A DNA stretch of 64,000 nucleotides from Gnetum montanum (GCA_015680685.1 MNCI01010443.1:1513481-1577480); one strand, 5' to 3'. Positions 1-11,720 are shown, counted from the first letter of the stretch. Made by a program: numbers and translations. The notes: generated by a model not told the origin, from the letters alone.

Positions 1-442
1 CTCTTGAAACATACCAATTGCTCTATCCATGGAGGATGCCACCTACTACCATCATGCACCTCCTATTCCTACACCTACTCCTCCACCTCCTACATAGCTA
101 TGACATACTCTGTCCATGCAAGGTGAATTGCTTGCACAACCATAGCAACAGAATGTCACGAGGGTAGTTAATCTGCAATTGGTTAACCCATCCAATAGGT
201 TAGAATCATGAACAAAGAAAAGATCCTTCTTCCAACCTCGCAGTCCACTAAAGCCCTCGAACACATTAGTGGTTGGTAACTCTACCGCTCCAACTTCCTT
301 TGTTTCCTCTTTATCTGAGTCCCCTTCAAACCAAAATCCTTCTTGAATCCATATTGTAATGCTGACACATGCTATATTCAATTAGATTCGAGTTGGTAAC
401 CTTCCTAGAAAATTAGCTAATCCTGGGAGTCCCCTAGTTTAC
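1..442 (+). pseudogene. Gag C-terminal Pro-rich tail, Athila-like copy 1
   Basis: The plus strand reads as a proline-rich stretch (PIPTPTPPPPT near base 60-95) and then a Ser/Thr/Asn-rich linker leading into the protease. The same order is seen in copy 2 at 40800-41086 and 59530-59640, which supports the assignment. It has several stop codons. The opposite-strand ORF over 52-381 is a shadow. Confidence 0.6.
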
Positions 443-853
443 TTGCAAATTGCTAGGAATAAGCCTTATAAAGCTCTTCTTAACTCTAGTTCCAGTGTTA
501 ATTTGATCTCACATGAGATGTACACAATCTGGAACCTTTCTCCCTTGAAGAAGAGCAACATCCAGTTGGAACTGGTAGACCAGTCTATCATTGTTCCATT
601 GGGACTAGTTGAAGACATCATCACCACCATTTGTGGGTGGTCATATCCTCCTAATTTCATAGTAATCAAAGTGGAGAACTGCAAGGGGGACTTTCCAATT
701 ATTATGGGAAGGGTGTGGCTAAGTACTATTGATGCCAAAATGGGCATTAGAGATCTTTCCTTGGAGATATCAAAAGAAAATGAATTTGAAAATATTGAGA
801 AGAAGAGAGTTCCATGTATCATGTATAGTGATTCAGGGTGTCATTGTGTGTAG
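443..853 (+). pseudogene. Retroviral-type aspartic protease, Athila-like copy 1
   Basis: An open stretch of about 136 codons. The family's LLDSGSSVNLI active-site motif is present here as LLNSSSSVNLI, so the catalytic Asp is replaced by Asn. Downstream, FPIIMGRVWL matches the conserved hydrophobic-Gly flap partner (canonically VLLGRPWL). The related copy at 59640 keeps Asp (LLDFGSDVNLI). The protease would have matured Gag-Pol in the virus-like particle; here it is inactive by substitution. Confidence 0.8.
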
Positions 854-1059
854 AAGTTATGGTCAGTAAAGCAAACATCTATCTCTGCATGTAAGCAGTG
901 TGCAGAAAAATTTGATATCCAGCGATGTCTATACACAGTAGCCACAAAACAAGAAGGTACCTAGTGACTAACAATTGATTCCAACAGTAGTACATTATGC
1001 ATGGAACCGATTGAGGGCCTAATGTACGAGTATGTTACAAGTATGGATGAACTCGAGCA

Positions 1060-2130
1060 AGTTTATTAGTAGCTCTCAGAAGGAGCAAATGATGATGTCA
1101 ATTGGGATGAGTTAGAGATTCCTAACAATTTTAAACAAGAGCCCCTTAAATTAAATATGCTACCAACTAGAATGGAGTACGTATTTTTGAAAAATGGGAG
1201 GCCAGTTATCATTAATGCCAAGATTCCTACTGAATAGAAGAAAAGGTTGATAAAAGTTATGGAAAAATGGTCAACGACCTTTGCCTGGTCATATTCCAAA
1301 CTTACTGGGATAGATCTAAGAATATGCCATCACCAAATATACATTGACCCTTCCATCAAGCCAAAATGATAGTCACAGCGGTGTTTGAATCCTAAGTTAA
1401 AATAGATTGTCAAAAAGGAGATTGAACAACTCCTTAAAGTGGGATTCATCTACCCTATTGCAGATAGTGAGTGGGTTAGTCCACTTATGATCGTACCAAA
1501 AAAAGGAGGAAAATGATAGGTGTGCATTGATTTTCAGCTACTCAACATGGCAACTTTCAAGGATCATTTTCCATTACCTTTCGTCGACCAAGTGTTGGAC
1601 ATCATTTTTGGGCACAACTATTACAACTTTTTGGATGGTTATAGTGGCTATAATCAAATTCGGATTACACTAGAGGACCAGGCAAAGACAAATTTCACAA
1701 GTCCTTGGAGGACTTCTACTTATCATTAGATGCCATTTGGTCTATGTAATGCCCCAGCTAGATTTCAATGATTAGTTCTTAGCATTTTCCAACAACAGAT
1801 TGGTAGGAGGGTAGAATTTTTTATGGATGATTTTTCTACCTATGGAGCTACATTTGAGCAAGCCCTAGACCTTCTTGAGTAGGTGTTGAAGAGATGTATC
1901 AAAACAAACCTTTGGCTCAATTGGCAAAAGAGCCATCTTATGGTTTAGGAAGGCATAGTCTTAGGGCATCGCATCTCAAAAGTAGGAATTGAGGTGGACC
2001 CTAAAAAAATAAGGATCATCCAAGGAATAATTTGTCAACTTGAAATAGTCAAAGAAGTTTGGTCATTCCTTGGTCATGTTGGCTACTACCGACACTTCAT
2101 TGAGAATTTTTCCAAAATTGCCAAGCCATT
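1060..2130 (+). pseudogene. Reverse transcriptase, Athila-like copy 1
   Basis: N-terminal fingers read KEIEQLLKVGFIYPIADS and VPKKGGK, then CIDFQLLN, FPLPF(V)DQVLD, YNFLDGYSGYNQI, MPFGLCNAPARFQ and the catalytic FMDDFSTYG (near 1822-1848). LGHRISKVGIEVDPKKI and FLGHVGYYRHFI mark the connection toward RNase H. The catalytic Asp pair survives, but stops interrupt the frame (for example near 1516, 1728, 1771 and 1879). FMDDFS(V/T)(Y/F)G is characteristic of the Athila branch. Confidence 0.9.
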
Positions 2131-2189
2131 GGTAGAATTGACAAAGAAGGATGCATCATTTGTCTAGATCCCTGCATGTGAATCAACAT

Positions 2190-2620
2190 TTCAACAATTG
2201 AAGCAATAGCTTATTGAAACCCCCATTCTTCAAGTATTATATTGTTCTAGACCATTTCATGTGATGACCGATGCATCAAATTATGCTTTGGGGGCAGTGC
2301 TTACATAGATGGATGATTAAAAACATCCATATTATATTCACTATGCATGTCGAAGCATCACAAGTGCACAACTGAACTACACCACCACAGAAAAGGAGTT
2401 GATGGCAGTGGTGTTCACTTTAGAGAAGTTTAGGCACTATGTGCTTGGCTACAAAGTGTTTGTGCACATAGATCATAGCGCCATCAGATTTATAATAAAA
2501 AAACCAATGATGAGCCCCTGTGTCATACGGTGGCTCATGATTTTGTAGGAATTTGATCTCATGATGGTAGATTGTAAAGGTGTGGAGAATGTGGTTACAA
2601 ATCACTTATCGTAACTAGGA
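2190..2620 (+). pseudogene. RNase H, Athila-like copy 1
   Basis: Recognisable motifs are VMTDASNYALGAVL (first catalytic Asp), TTEKELMAVVF (catalytic Glu), and VHIDHSAI (Asp). It continues to the NVVTNHLS end that matches the usual NVVADALSR. In this family it degrades the RNA of the RNA:cDNA hybrid. Several in-frame stops (near 2167, 2206, 2308 and 2545) make it non-functional. It is directly continuous with the RT upstream. Confidence 0.85.
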
Positions 2621-2739
2621 TGGGATGAAAAGGAGAAAGAAAGCCCTTTATTTGATCAATTCCCTAATAAATCTCTCCTTGCAGGTGCTATTAATGAACA
2701 AATGACCAATGAACCAAAATGGTATGACACCATCCTCAC

Positions 2740-4063
2740 TTATCTGCTCAAGCAAGAATTGTTGTAAGGGCTAGACACTAGAATGAAACAATAGTTTCTT
2801 CACTGGGTCAAATATTTCATGGAGATTAATGAAAACCTTTACAAGGTTTGTCTTGATGGCCTATTACGTTGGTGTGTCCTTGATACGGATCAACTGTGTG
2901 TTCTTCAGGATGCTTACAAAGGTCCTTGTGGGGGACATTATGCTAGGAGATGCACGACCATAAAAATATTCATGGTAGGGTATTATTGGCCAACAATCTT
3001 TAGGGATGCACACCAATTTGTTCACACTTGTAATTGCTACTAGAGGAATGGTGGAATGATAGATTGAATGGAGGGACCACAACAATGGATACAACCTTTC
3101 GAACCATTCGACATTAAGGGAATTGACTTTATGGGTCCCATTGCACCTTAATCAAAGGCATATATAATGGTTGTAGTTGATTATTGTATCAAGTGGGCAG
3201 AAGAAGTAGTTTTCGCCAACTGTACATCCACCACTGCTGCTCGATTTGTACAACAAAACATTGTAAATAGGTTTGGTGTACCTCATGTGTTAACTTCTGA
3301 TAATGGAACTCATTTTATAGGTGTTATTTTTTGAAAGCTAATGCAATGCTTGGGAGTTAAACATAAATTCATAACACCATATCACCCCCAAGCCAATGGT
3401 CAAGCTGAGGTCACTAATCATGAGATTAAAAAAATCTTAACGCATACCATTAGCAAATATCAAAGGGACTGGAGCACTAAATTAAATAATGCCCTTTGGG
3501 CCTATCACTACACATGGAAGCTTCCCATAGGTTATTCTTCCTATGAGCTTGTGTACAAAAAAATACCAACATTGCCCATCCAATCTAAGCTTCATACACT
3601 CTCTACAGCCTGTGACCTTGACCTAAATCTAAGTCTAGCATAGAAAGAATGGTTAATGAGTCTCAACTTGCTAGATGAAAATCAATTAATGGCCCTATCA
3701 TCCAATGAAATGCATAAGGCATTCAACAAGAAACACCATGACCTTAAAATAAGAAAAGTCAAGTTTCAACAAGGAGACCAGGTTCTCTATTGGAATTGTG
3801 CACATGTACCCCAACGAACCAAATTTTAAACATTGTGGAAAGGACCTTACATAATAGATGAGAATTTTTCATTTGGGGCCATGATCATCTACAAACCTAA
3901 TAGTCTAAACAAGAAACAATTAGTCAACATTCAACAAATAAAACCTTTCCATGAGCTCAAGCCAACCAACACAGCAAACACCTCATCAGATGGACAACCA
4001 CACTCAATTTTTCGGATCTCTCCCTTCCAAATTAGTCATGGGGGAGATGGCCAACCATACTAA
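2740..4063 (+). pseudogene. Integrase, Athila-like copy 1
   Basis: The zinc-binding HHCC region (HYARRCT...YYWPTIF...FVHTCNCY, about 2930-3043) precedes the catalytic core. The DDE residues are visible: Asp in GIDFMGP, Asp in SDNGTHF and Glu in NGQAEVTN. Downstream is YSSYELVY and a C-terminal domain (WKGPYII, then NIQQIKPFHE). No chromodomain is apparent, as expected for Athila. Stops occur near 3043, 3150, 3334, 3641 and 3828. In life it would insert cDNA into chromosomes. Confidence 0.9.
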
Positions 4064-6140
4064 CACCTTAGGTGGCTCCTCAGTCTTTTGACCTTTTTTG
4101 TTTTACACATTTTTGGTTTTACAACTTTTTGTTTTTGTTTTCATCTTCTTTGTTTTACATTTTTTTTACATATTTGTATTTTTAAGGTTATTGGTTTTCC
4201 CTTAGTTTTTGCTTTACACTATGGTTAATATATTCAATAATTATTATCTACTTTTTTACATTCTTTTATGGTTATGTTTGCTTCTATTTGATGTGTTTCT
4301 CTACTTTTTCTACTAATAAGGTGGTAGGTACAATGGTAATGCACTACTCGATAGTGGTATGCTTCATTTGTAATTTAATTATTGATGTCTAGTTTCTGAC
4401 TTTGAATGTCATTACTAACAACTGGGACATGGTTTCTTTTCATGTAACAGGCAGTGAGTCCACATCATCCACCCATCCACATACTCTATGGTTTTCCTTG
4501 TTTGGAAGTATGTAGTCTCTTTTTCATTAATGCAACTTTAATAAATTAGTGGCTTGTGTAGCTTTCAGAATCGGGAAGGAATCAAAGGTTTGGATAGGGT
4601 GCGACTTCAAAGGGATGTGGTATTCTTTGTGCTTTTCTATTTTCCTATGTGCAGGGGTGTTCTTGTAAGCTTCACTATTCTACGTCATTTCATAATAGGA
4701 AGGAAAATAAGTCATTGCATGGTGTGGTCCTCATCAAAAAAGAAAAAAAAAAGAAAAAAGAAAAAATAAAAAAGAAAGATGAGGATTGAAAGCACATCCC
4801 TTGAACAAAATAAATGTGAAAATGCATGGGTCTTTTCATGGTGTGGTTCCCATTCAAAAGAAAAAAAACATGGGAATTCAAAGCACATCCCTTAGACCAA
4901 ATAAAAAGGCTACAAGCACTAGTTATGAGACTTGTCTTGTCTTCTCCAACTAAAGACCTTTCTCACTTCCTACCTTCACTCCAATTTGGAATGGTGGTTA
5001 ATTTGTGGGAGAATTCTTGTGTCTTAGGGGATGGACTTGCCTTAAAATGTTGATGCGAAGCCACTGAAAGTGGTTGGTTTTGATATGGATTTAGGAAGGA
5101 TCTTACCAAGTCAATTAATTACAAACTCCACAAGGGACTATATGTGACTATAAATAGGAACTCCATTCCACTCTCTCTATCATCCATTTATGCTTTTCAT
5201 GCCTCACCTCATTGCTGATTTCATGTTTTGATTCAATGCTCTGGTTTGATGTGTTAGGTTTCTCAGTCAATTACTTTTGGGTTTTTGTACTTAAATTTCC
5301 ATAACCATTAATCATCCATGGTGTCCATTGACTCCTTAGTTTGAAGTTATGCAAGGGCATAAAAGGCCTGTGCTTACTTTGGGGAGGAACCACTTGCATA
5401 TCTTTTGGTTTGGTTAAGTTAAGTTATTTATCCTTAGACATTGTTACAATAAAATTCTTTTTATTTGCCCCATCCATGTCATCCAATTGTATGCACCTTC
5501 ACGACTATTTGTAATGAACTCCTTTTTATTATTGTGAATACCCTCTTTCCAATACTCCTTGTGTTAAGTTTTTTCTGAATTATATGGATCACTTCTCTTA
5601 CTTAACCTATTTGTCAGTCTTTCCACTAATAACATTAAGCAACCAATCTATCACAATCATAACCTGGCTAAATAAAATCACCGATGAGACAAGGTATTCA
5701 TCCATTATTTTTTGCACTACATATACTAATCCTTGGATTTGTTGTGATTGTAGTGGGATACATGAACTAGAAATAGGACTATTGTCACCAAGGAGGATGC
5801 AACCATATCACTCATGGGAGATTGTTCATAACCATTGGATCTCTTATACCTCTCCCTCATTCTTTTGTTGCCAAGAGGGGTTGGATGNATCTTATACCTC
5901 TCCCTCATTCTTTTGTTGCCAAGAGGGGTTGGATGTTCTTTGGATCAATTGGTGTTGTTTCATATTGTTATGAACACCTAATTTTGTACACAATTGTAAT
6001 ATTATATGCTCGAGCACTTTTGTATTTGTTTGTTTTCTCTATGTCACTTTGCATGTCAGTCAAATAAGTCCATGCCCCCTATTATATTTTTAAAGGACTT
6101 GTTCCTCTTCTTCTGCACTCAAGGACGAGTTTTCATTTAG
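4064..6140 (+). other. Non-coding tail between integrase and 3' LTR, Athila-like copy 1
   Basis: About 2.1 kb with no convincing coding sequence; Athila elements often carry an env-like ORF here, but none is recognisable. It is T-rich. It contains an A-rich tract at 4735-4785 and a diverged local duplication: both 4713-4815 and 4833-4908 hold a 'catggtgtggt' start, an A-rich middle and 'aaagcacatccctt'. A single-N assembly join lies at 5888. The last bases, 'ctcaaggacgagttttcattt', match the tail of the other elements just before their polypurine tracts. Confidence 0.6.
5841..5935. other. Single-N contig join flanked by identical 45-bp copies
   Basis: The sequence before the N at 5888 (about 5843-5887) is repeated exactly after it (about 5891-5935). 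This is what remains when two overlapping contigs are placed end to end with one N instead of being merged. It is probably an assembly artefact, not a biological repeat. Confidence 0.8.
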
Positions 6141-6151
6141 TTGTGGGGGTA
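6141..6151 (+). promoter_or_regulatory. Polypurine tract of Athila-like copy 1
   Basis: The G-rich tract ttgtgggggta sits directly before the TGATAAATCATG start of the LTR. The minus-strand element at 18878-18890 has the equivalent catgggggta. It would prime plus-strand cDNA synthesis. Confidence 0.75.
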
Positions 6152-7037
6152 TGATAAATCATGATTTTCATCACTTTGATATCAGGGTTGCTGCGATATC
6201 GAGTACATGATATTAGGTACGCGATATCATGGCCCAAGATGCAATATCGTACATTCAATATCGCAGGGTTACTCTTTGGTCTATAAATATAGTTACCAGG
6301 CACACAATTGGATGTAAGTTTTTAACAGTCATGTAGCAAAACTCTTGTAGTTTTTCCATTTAAAAGTTAGAATATTTTTCAAGTGCCTGTAGTAGGAGGT
6401 CCATGTGTAAACGGATCTTTATTCAAGCATTGATGTACCTAAGCACACCATTGTGTTGGCAATCAAGATGAGCTCTTTGATCCATTCCTTGTAGCACTTC
6501 AGATTTTCTTTCTTATGAATTTACATATTGTTATTTCATGAAATTTACATTAATGTTATTTATGCAACAATTAATTTTGATCAATTAAGCAAATTATTAA
6601 ATTACACAAGCACGTCCCCTTCGAGCATACGTGTGACACTTGGTAGCTCAGAAACAACTAGCGTTTGATAGTCCAACAGTGTTTGCACAAAGTTTAGGAT
6701 GTGTTCGAGAAGTGGGAATGGTTACTTGTGTTAGGCTAGATTAGATTATAGTTTACTTAGCAATTAATCAATCTTACTATTAATCATTTCTACTTTTATT
6801 TTTGTTCTAGGTGAGTAGTTCCATAAAAACACAAAATAATAAAAATCTTATGCCTCAGTCACACTTAATCATACACTTGCATTTCACAAGTGGGACTAGG
6901 AAGACAATGAATGAATAACACATACACACTGTTTAGCTCTAATGTACTTAGTAATTACAGTCTACAGAATTCAACTAGATTATGCGTACACACTCGTATT
7001 CATATGATTGGGTGTAGGGGTACCTTGCCACTCATCA
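6152..7037 (+). repeat. 3' LTR of Athila-like copy 1 (886 bp, GATATC type)
   Basis: Starts TGATAAATCATG and ends CACTCATCA, giving the TGATGA/TCATCA tips shared by all LTRs of this group. U3 holds clustered GATATC palindromes, followed by a TATA box (ctataaatat) and a terminal conserved block 'ggtgtaggggtacc...ccactcatca'. The next bases do not match a primer site, as expected for the outer edge of a 3' LTR. Confidence 0.85.
6178..6290 (+). promoter_or_regulatory. LTR U3 promoter: GATATC repeats and TATA box
   Basis: GATATC occurs at 6178-6183, 6195-6200 and 6223-6228, with AATATCG variants near 6243 and 6258. A TATA box (ctataaatat, 6281-6290) follows about 20-30 bp downstream. The same arrangement recurs in the LTRs at 18011, 26305 and 60794. 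The TATA role is standard; function of the palindromes is inferred only from recurrence. Confidence 0.6.
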
Positions 7038-7540
7038 CTATGTTATTTAGAAAGTGTTTTGGAAGTTAAATAAGAGTATGAAATTTCTTGTTGAGCTCAA
7101 AAGGTTTGGACAATTCATAATAGATTGAATTGAAATAGCTTTATTGTGAAGTGTTTCCTCATGTCAATTTATCTTACTTAAATGCTTGAGATACCACACA
7201 AATCTACTTTATTTTATTTTCTCTTTCTAAAATCCATTGAATCTTGCTCTATTTCTAGTTTTCTTGTGAAATTTTCTCTCTAAGGAAAATTAGAAGTAGA
7301 TTAGCAGAATTGTGCTCAAACATTTTTGCGAAATTTTATTTGTTACAAGTAACATACTATAGTGACTATATAAACTAAGTGATTTGATAAAATTGAAAAA
7401 ACTCATAATATTGAACAAAGATAACTAAATTTATTTTATGATAGCTAGTTACAGTTTCATACACAACCTAATCATTTCAACATTCACAACCACAAATACA
7501 TGCTCATGTTTTGTTCATTTCATAACCACTGAGTTTATTT
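7038..7540. other. Unassigned AT-rich spacer
   Basis: No coding sequence, LTR edge or primer site recognised. It lies between the outer edge of the 3' LTR of copy 1 and the truncated end of the minus-strand element at 7541. Confidence 0.4.
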
Positions 7541-7559
7541 AGAGGTATCTAGGCCTTGG

Positions 7560-9640
7560 TGTTGCTACAGACCAGCAAGCACCTAAACCTTGTTTGAAGA
7601 GCACCTTTACATCCTGTGACTCCCAAGGTCAGAAGATCAGAGGCCCCCAACATTGGTAGTTCCAGACAATTGCCAACAGTTCATGACATAAGTTGCATTC
7701 TTCTATAGAGGTTGTGGTGTCAATCCTTCTTGCATTATTGGTAGTGACATATGTTGGAGGAAAATATGAGAGTATCAAAGATGTGACAGAGGATAAGAGG
7801 TGTGAGATAGTGATCCCATTAGAGATTGATGGTATTAAAGAAAGTAGTAGAGTGATTTGAGGCAAAGGAAGTAGAACCATTTGGAGAAACAAGTTGTTGA
7901 ACATAGTTTTCATAAGGATCTGACTGATAATAAGGGTATTATTGATTTGTTGATGGCATCTCCCATGACTATGGGTTTTGCCACTGTGATTGATAGTAAT
8001 TTTAAGGTTGATAAGAAGTCCCACTCGGATAGTACCATTGGTTGTAGGACTGTCTATAATTACCTTGTGGGTAAGATAAACTTCTAGAAATTTGCTTTTC
8101 TATGAACTTGGGATTCGAAGAAAAAGCCCCAAACTCTTATAGATGTAACATAACTGGGCAATAACCCTTTGGATGTTCATATTGGTAGATATCACATCCA
8201 TTATCCTCTTCTATATATGAGTCTATAACCTCTTGTACTATAACTATCCTTACCTATTCCTTTGTTCTTTTTCCCTTCTTATTTTGATTACTTAATTGTT
8301 TTTGCTTTACTGTCTCCTATATGATTTTTAAGTTGGTTGTGACTTTTTCATTCATCAACTCCCACATCTTATCTACCCTTGCTTTAATCTCAGCAATATA
8401 CTTTTGTATTAGCAAGGTTTTATGTGAAATCAACTCATCAAGATCTACCTATTTTTCTTGAAGAGTAGGGTCCTAGTTATATTCTTCTACACTCTTCCAA
8501 CTATGCTTTATATCTAATGGGCCCTCAATTTTGATAATTGTCCTTGGGCATAAATCCCAAAGGTCTCCTTTATTTTGTTAGGAATTGCATCTATGATGTG
8601 GAGAAGTTGCTCTTTTTGAGTAAAACCATGGCCCGGACATCTATGTAGTAGAGAATAGTATATGTCCAAGGCTACATCCAAGGATTCATGGTTTTTTTTC
8701 TTCCACCCTTGGATTTGTTTTCTTTGATTAGATACTTTTTCCTAGGTTTGGTATTTTTTGTTGAAGAGCTCAAGCATTGTGGATCACTAGTGGATTGAAT
8801 TTAGTTCCAACGATTTATACTAACTTTTAGCTTCTTCTATTAGTGTCCTAGGAAAGAGCTTAAGCTTTTGTCATCCACTTTTAATGTTTTTTAGGAACAG
8901 GCATCATGGAAGGCTTGTAAATGATGTAGGGGATCATAATTATAGCCTCCCTTAAATTTAGCAATCTTATTCATATAGAGCCATTCGATGCAGCTTCCCC
9001 TTTGATGCCTATGAGGTATTTGAATTACCTCCCTAATTTATATCATGCTCCTAGTAGCCAACAAGGATTCATCTTCATTAGGCATGTCATGGTGATAACT
9101 CTATTTCTATGTATTTAATAGTAATGATCTCATTTATGCTCACTTTGATGTCTTTCATCTTGCCTTTGCATTATGTTTCTATCTTCATCTTGATCCCTTG
9201 GTGTATCTCTATCTCTATACCTACATTTAGCTTTGTTAGAACTAGACATTGAAGAGGAAGAGAAGATGGTGAACTCAAAGAATTACCATGGCTTTGATGG
9301 CTTCCCCTGTGATCCCTTGATTTATCTCTTCTAGTTTAGGAAAGGTCCTAGGCCTTGACGCCTTTCTTGTTCTAGGGCTTACTCCATCCCCTCTAGAATT
9401 GTCTGTATCAATTGAACATCACCTTTGAATGTAGTAAGGGTTTACATGAGCATATGAGATCCCTGCTCACAGTTGTTCACTCAAATTTCCTTTAGTATAG
9501 ATCCTATCATTCCTCCTACTAGTATTCTCATCATGTGATGGATTATCAACTCTATGTTAAGAGACATGTTTTTAATTAATAATTTGTGTGACTTAAAATA
9601 TTAATATCTTTAAAAAGATAAATCGATAATGCTTTTACAA
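7560..9640 (-). pseudogene. Gag, Athila-like fragment C
   Basis: On the minus strand the sequence reads as a heavily mutated gag. Shared segments with other copies include IYKPSMMPV, a KARVDKMWELMNEK stretch and IYQYEHPKGYCPV (about 8141-8196), which aligns with ICQYEHTKGCCPV in copy 2. The C-terminal part (7629-8024) aligns with 24416-24937 of the minus-strand element, for example NHSGKTHSHG versus NHNGKTPNHG. Many stops and frameshifts. Gag would form the particle shell. Confidence 0.65.
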
Positions 9641-9677
9641 CAATTGTTTATAATATAACTAATCTAAATCACTAGCA

Positions 9678-9699
9678 CCATCCTCGACAATGGCACCAA
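9678..9699 (-). other. tRNA-Asp-like primer binding site, fragment C
   Basis: On the minus strand the bases after the LTR read TTGGTGCCATTGTCGAGGAT. This is close to the TGGCGCCGTTGCCGGGGA primer site typical of Athila elements (3' end of tRNA-Asp). It fixes the orientation and the LTR edge. Confidence 0.75.
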
Positions 9700-10507
9700 T
9701 TATGAGTAGTGGGTACCCTCTACGCCCAACCATACGAATCACAAGCATTCACTTGCAATCTAGTTGAATTTTGTGGATGGAACTAGTGTGACATCTAGAT
9801 TGCTACGCATTGATTGCAAGTCGATGTCTTCTCACTTGGACTAGTGGTAGCTTTATAATGTATGGTTTAGTCCAAAGTGAGACATATGATTATGATGTTG
9901 TTGGGGCCTTAAACTAACCTTAACAATAACATAAAAATTAATTATTTAATCTAATTAATAACAAGAAGATAAATTCTAAGCTAGCCTAAGGATAATGGGT
10001 GTCTATTCTCAACTTGCCAAACATGTTCTAAACTCACGTAACCACTATTGGGATTAGCAAGTGTTCTGCTAGTTGGAAAACCAAGCAATAATGCTACTGA
10101 GATTATTAATTGATTACATGTTTACGCTCAAAACTAGTCACACTCATTCCACCAATTGATTAATATGCATGAAAATGTAAATGTTAACTAAGTACATTAA
10201 AAGTAAATTGCATTAAAAGTAAATCTATTCTAAGTTAAAGTGCTGCAATGAATATGAATTAATATCAATCTTATTGTCGTTCATAAAATGTGTCCAGGTA
10301 CAATGCCACTTGAATAAGATGTTATACAATTGCAAGAGTCTGGCTATGCTACTAACCAAATGGTGTCAAATACATAGCGAGTGCTCTTATATTTCTAGGC
10401 AAATATAGGCATTACATTGAAGAGCATGGATTAATGCATTTAGTTGCGTCAATGGGGATGCATCAATGAGGATGCGTTGATGGGGCTACACCAACAAGGT
10501 TGCTTCG
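9700..10507 (-). repeat. 5' LTR of fragment C (TTGATG type, outer tip lost)
   Basis: Read on minus, it ends ...GGTACCCACTACTCATAA beside the primer site. The U3 end (10440-10507) is full of CATCAATG/CGTTGATG motifs, like the LTRs at 33139, 35851 and 37636. The expected TGATGAATCA tip is not recognisable at 10507, so the outer edge is mutated or clipped. Confidence 0.7.
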
Positions 10508-11720
10508 ATGCAAGGTAAAACAACTAAGTGATGTTCTCTTTGTTTCTAGTTTATCTCAAAATTTGTTGACTATTAGGTAGCTCATGGTTAGAGGATATAG
10601 TGTCTTGTTTGATCATGACTAATGTGTGATAAGAGACAAATAATCAAATCAAATGATTGTTGAGGTGTGTATGACTTCAAACAAGCTATTCCCACTTGAA
10701 TTTTCTAATATAGAAAATCATGCTCTTGTTGTAAAAGAAAATAGTGAGTCCAAGATATGGCATTTAAGATATGGACATTTGAATGTTAAGGGGTTGAAAT
10801 TATTAAGTCAAAAGGAAATGGTGTTTGGGTTGCCTAAAATCGAGTCTTTGAATTTATGTGAAGGGTGTATTTTTGGAAACAGAGTAGAAAACCATATCTT
10901 GTCGGAAAGTTTTAGAGGGCATCTAATTGTCTTAATCTTGTACATGCTAATTTGTATGGTCCTATGAAAATAGAGTCATTTGGCAGGAGTCAATATTTTT
11001 TGCTATTCACAGATGATTATAGTCACATGAGTTGGTTTTATTTCTTACAACAAAAGTTAGAAACCTTTGAGGTTTTGAAAAAAATTTAAAGAACTTATTG
11101 AAAAGAAAATTGGAAGATGCATCAAGAGCTTTTGCATTGACAATGGTGGTGAGTTTGTATCTTAAGAATTTGATCTTTTTTGTGAAAGCCATAACATTCG
11201 CACAGAATTAATAACACCCTATACACTTGAGCAAAATGAAGTGGTTGAATGAAAGAACTGTACTATTATAGAGATGGCAAGAAGTCTATTGAAAGTAAAA
11301 GGACTTCCAAAGCAGTTGTGGGGAGAAGCAATTGCCATTATAGTTTATTTGTTGAATTTATCATCAACAAGGGTAGTGATGAACAAAATTCCATACAAAG
11401 CATGGAATGGTAGGAGGCCTTTAGTAAGCCACCTAAGAGTCTTTGGTTGTATTGCCTATGCTTTGGTAGATTCTCATAATTGTAGCAAGCTTGATGAAAA
11501 ATTTGTGAAATGTATTTTTCTTGGCTATTGTTCCAATTCCAAAGTATATAGGCTATATAACCCTGTTAGTGGTAAAGTGTTCATAAGTAGGAATGTTGAT
11601 GAACAAGCAAGGTGGACATGGCATGAAAATAATGAAGGATTGTACTTTGAATTTCCAACTAAAGGAGAAACAAATGGAGTTCAACAACAAGCTCCTCCGA
11701 GCTCACTAAATTCATCAATT
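10508..11720 (+). pseudogene. GAG-pre-integrase and integrase, copia D
   Basis: The frame opens with KVKQLSDVLFVSSLSQNLL, the copia segment between protease and integrase. WHLRYGHLNVKGLKLL (pre-integrase zinc region) and CEGCIFG follow. The core has FTDDYSHMSW, DNGGEF (about 11139-11157) and EQNEVVE, so the catalytic Asp and Glu survive. LPKQLWGEA, VFGCIAYALV and KCIFLGY complete the domain. It is split across frames near 10960-11270; the longest open piece is 11274-11723. Confidence 0.85.

Larger units (their letters stand above)
1..7037 (+). mobile_element. Athila-like Ty3/gypsy LTR retrotransposon, copy 1 (5' truncated by window)
   Basis: Gag C-terminus, protease, reverse transcriptase, RNase H and integrase follow in Ty3/gypsy order on the plus strand, then a 2.1-kb non-coding tail, a G-rich polypurine tract and a 3' LTR. 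The FMDDF-type RT motif and the tRNA-Asp-like primer site seen in sister copies point to the Athila clade. Stops and frameshifts are scattered through all domains, so this is a dead copy. The 5' LTR and most of gag lie left of the window. Confidence 0.9.
7541..10507 (-). mobile_element. Athila-like element fragment C: 5' LTR, primer site and gag
   Basis: Read on the minus strand: an LTR (10507 to 9700), a tRNA-Asp-like primer site, then gag down to about 7550. No pol is present; the 3' part is lost. The right edge abuts copia coding sequence at about 10508, so this element probably inserted into that copia copy, though I cannot identify a target duplication. The left boundary is approximate. 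Confidence 0.75.

Noticed and set aside
52-381. Minus-strand ORF of 109 codons at the left edge
   Set aside because: Shadow of the gag-protease linker read on the plus strand; low-complexity GGGGVGVGIGG end comes from the Pro-rich tail.
6178-6265. GATATC repeats considered as a CRISPR-like or other repeat-spacer array
   Set aside because: Short palindromes in LTR promoters of a plant genome, with irregular spacing and recurrence in each LTR copy.
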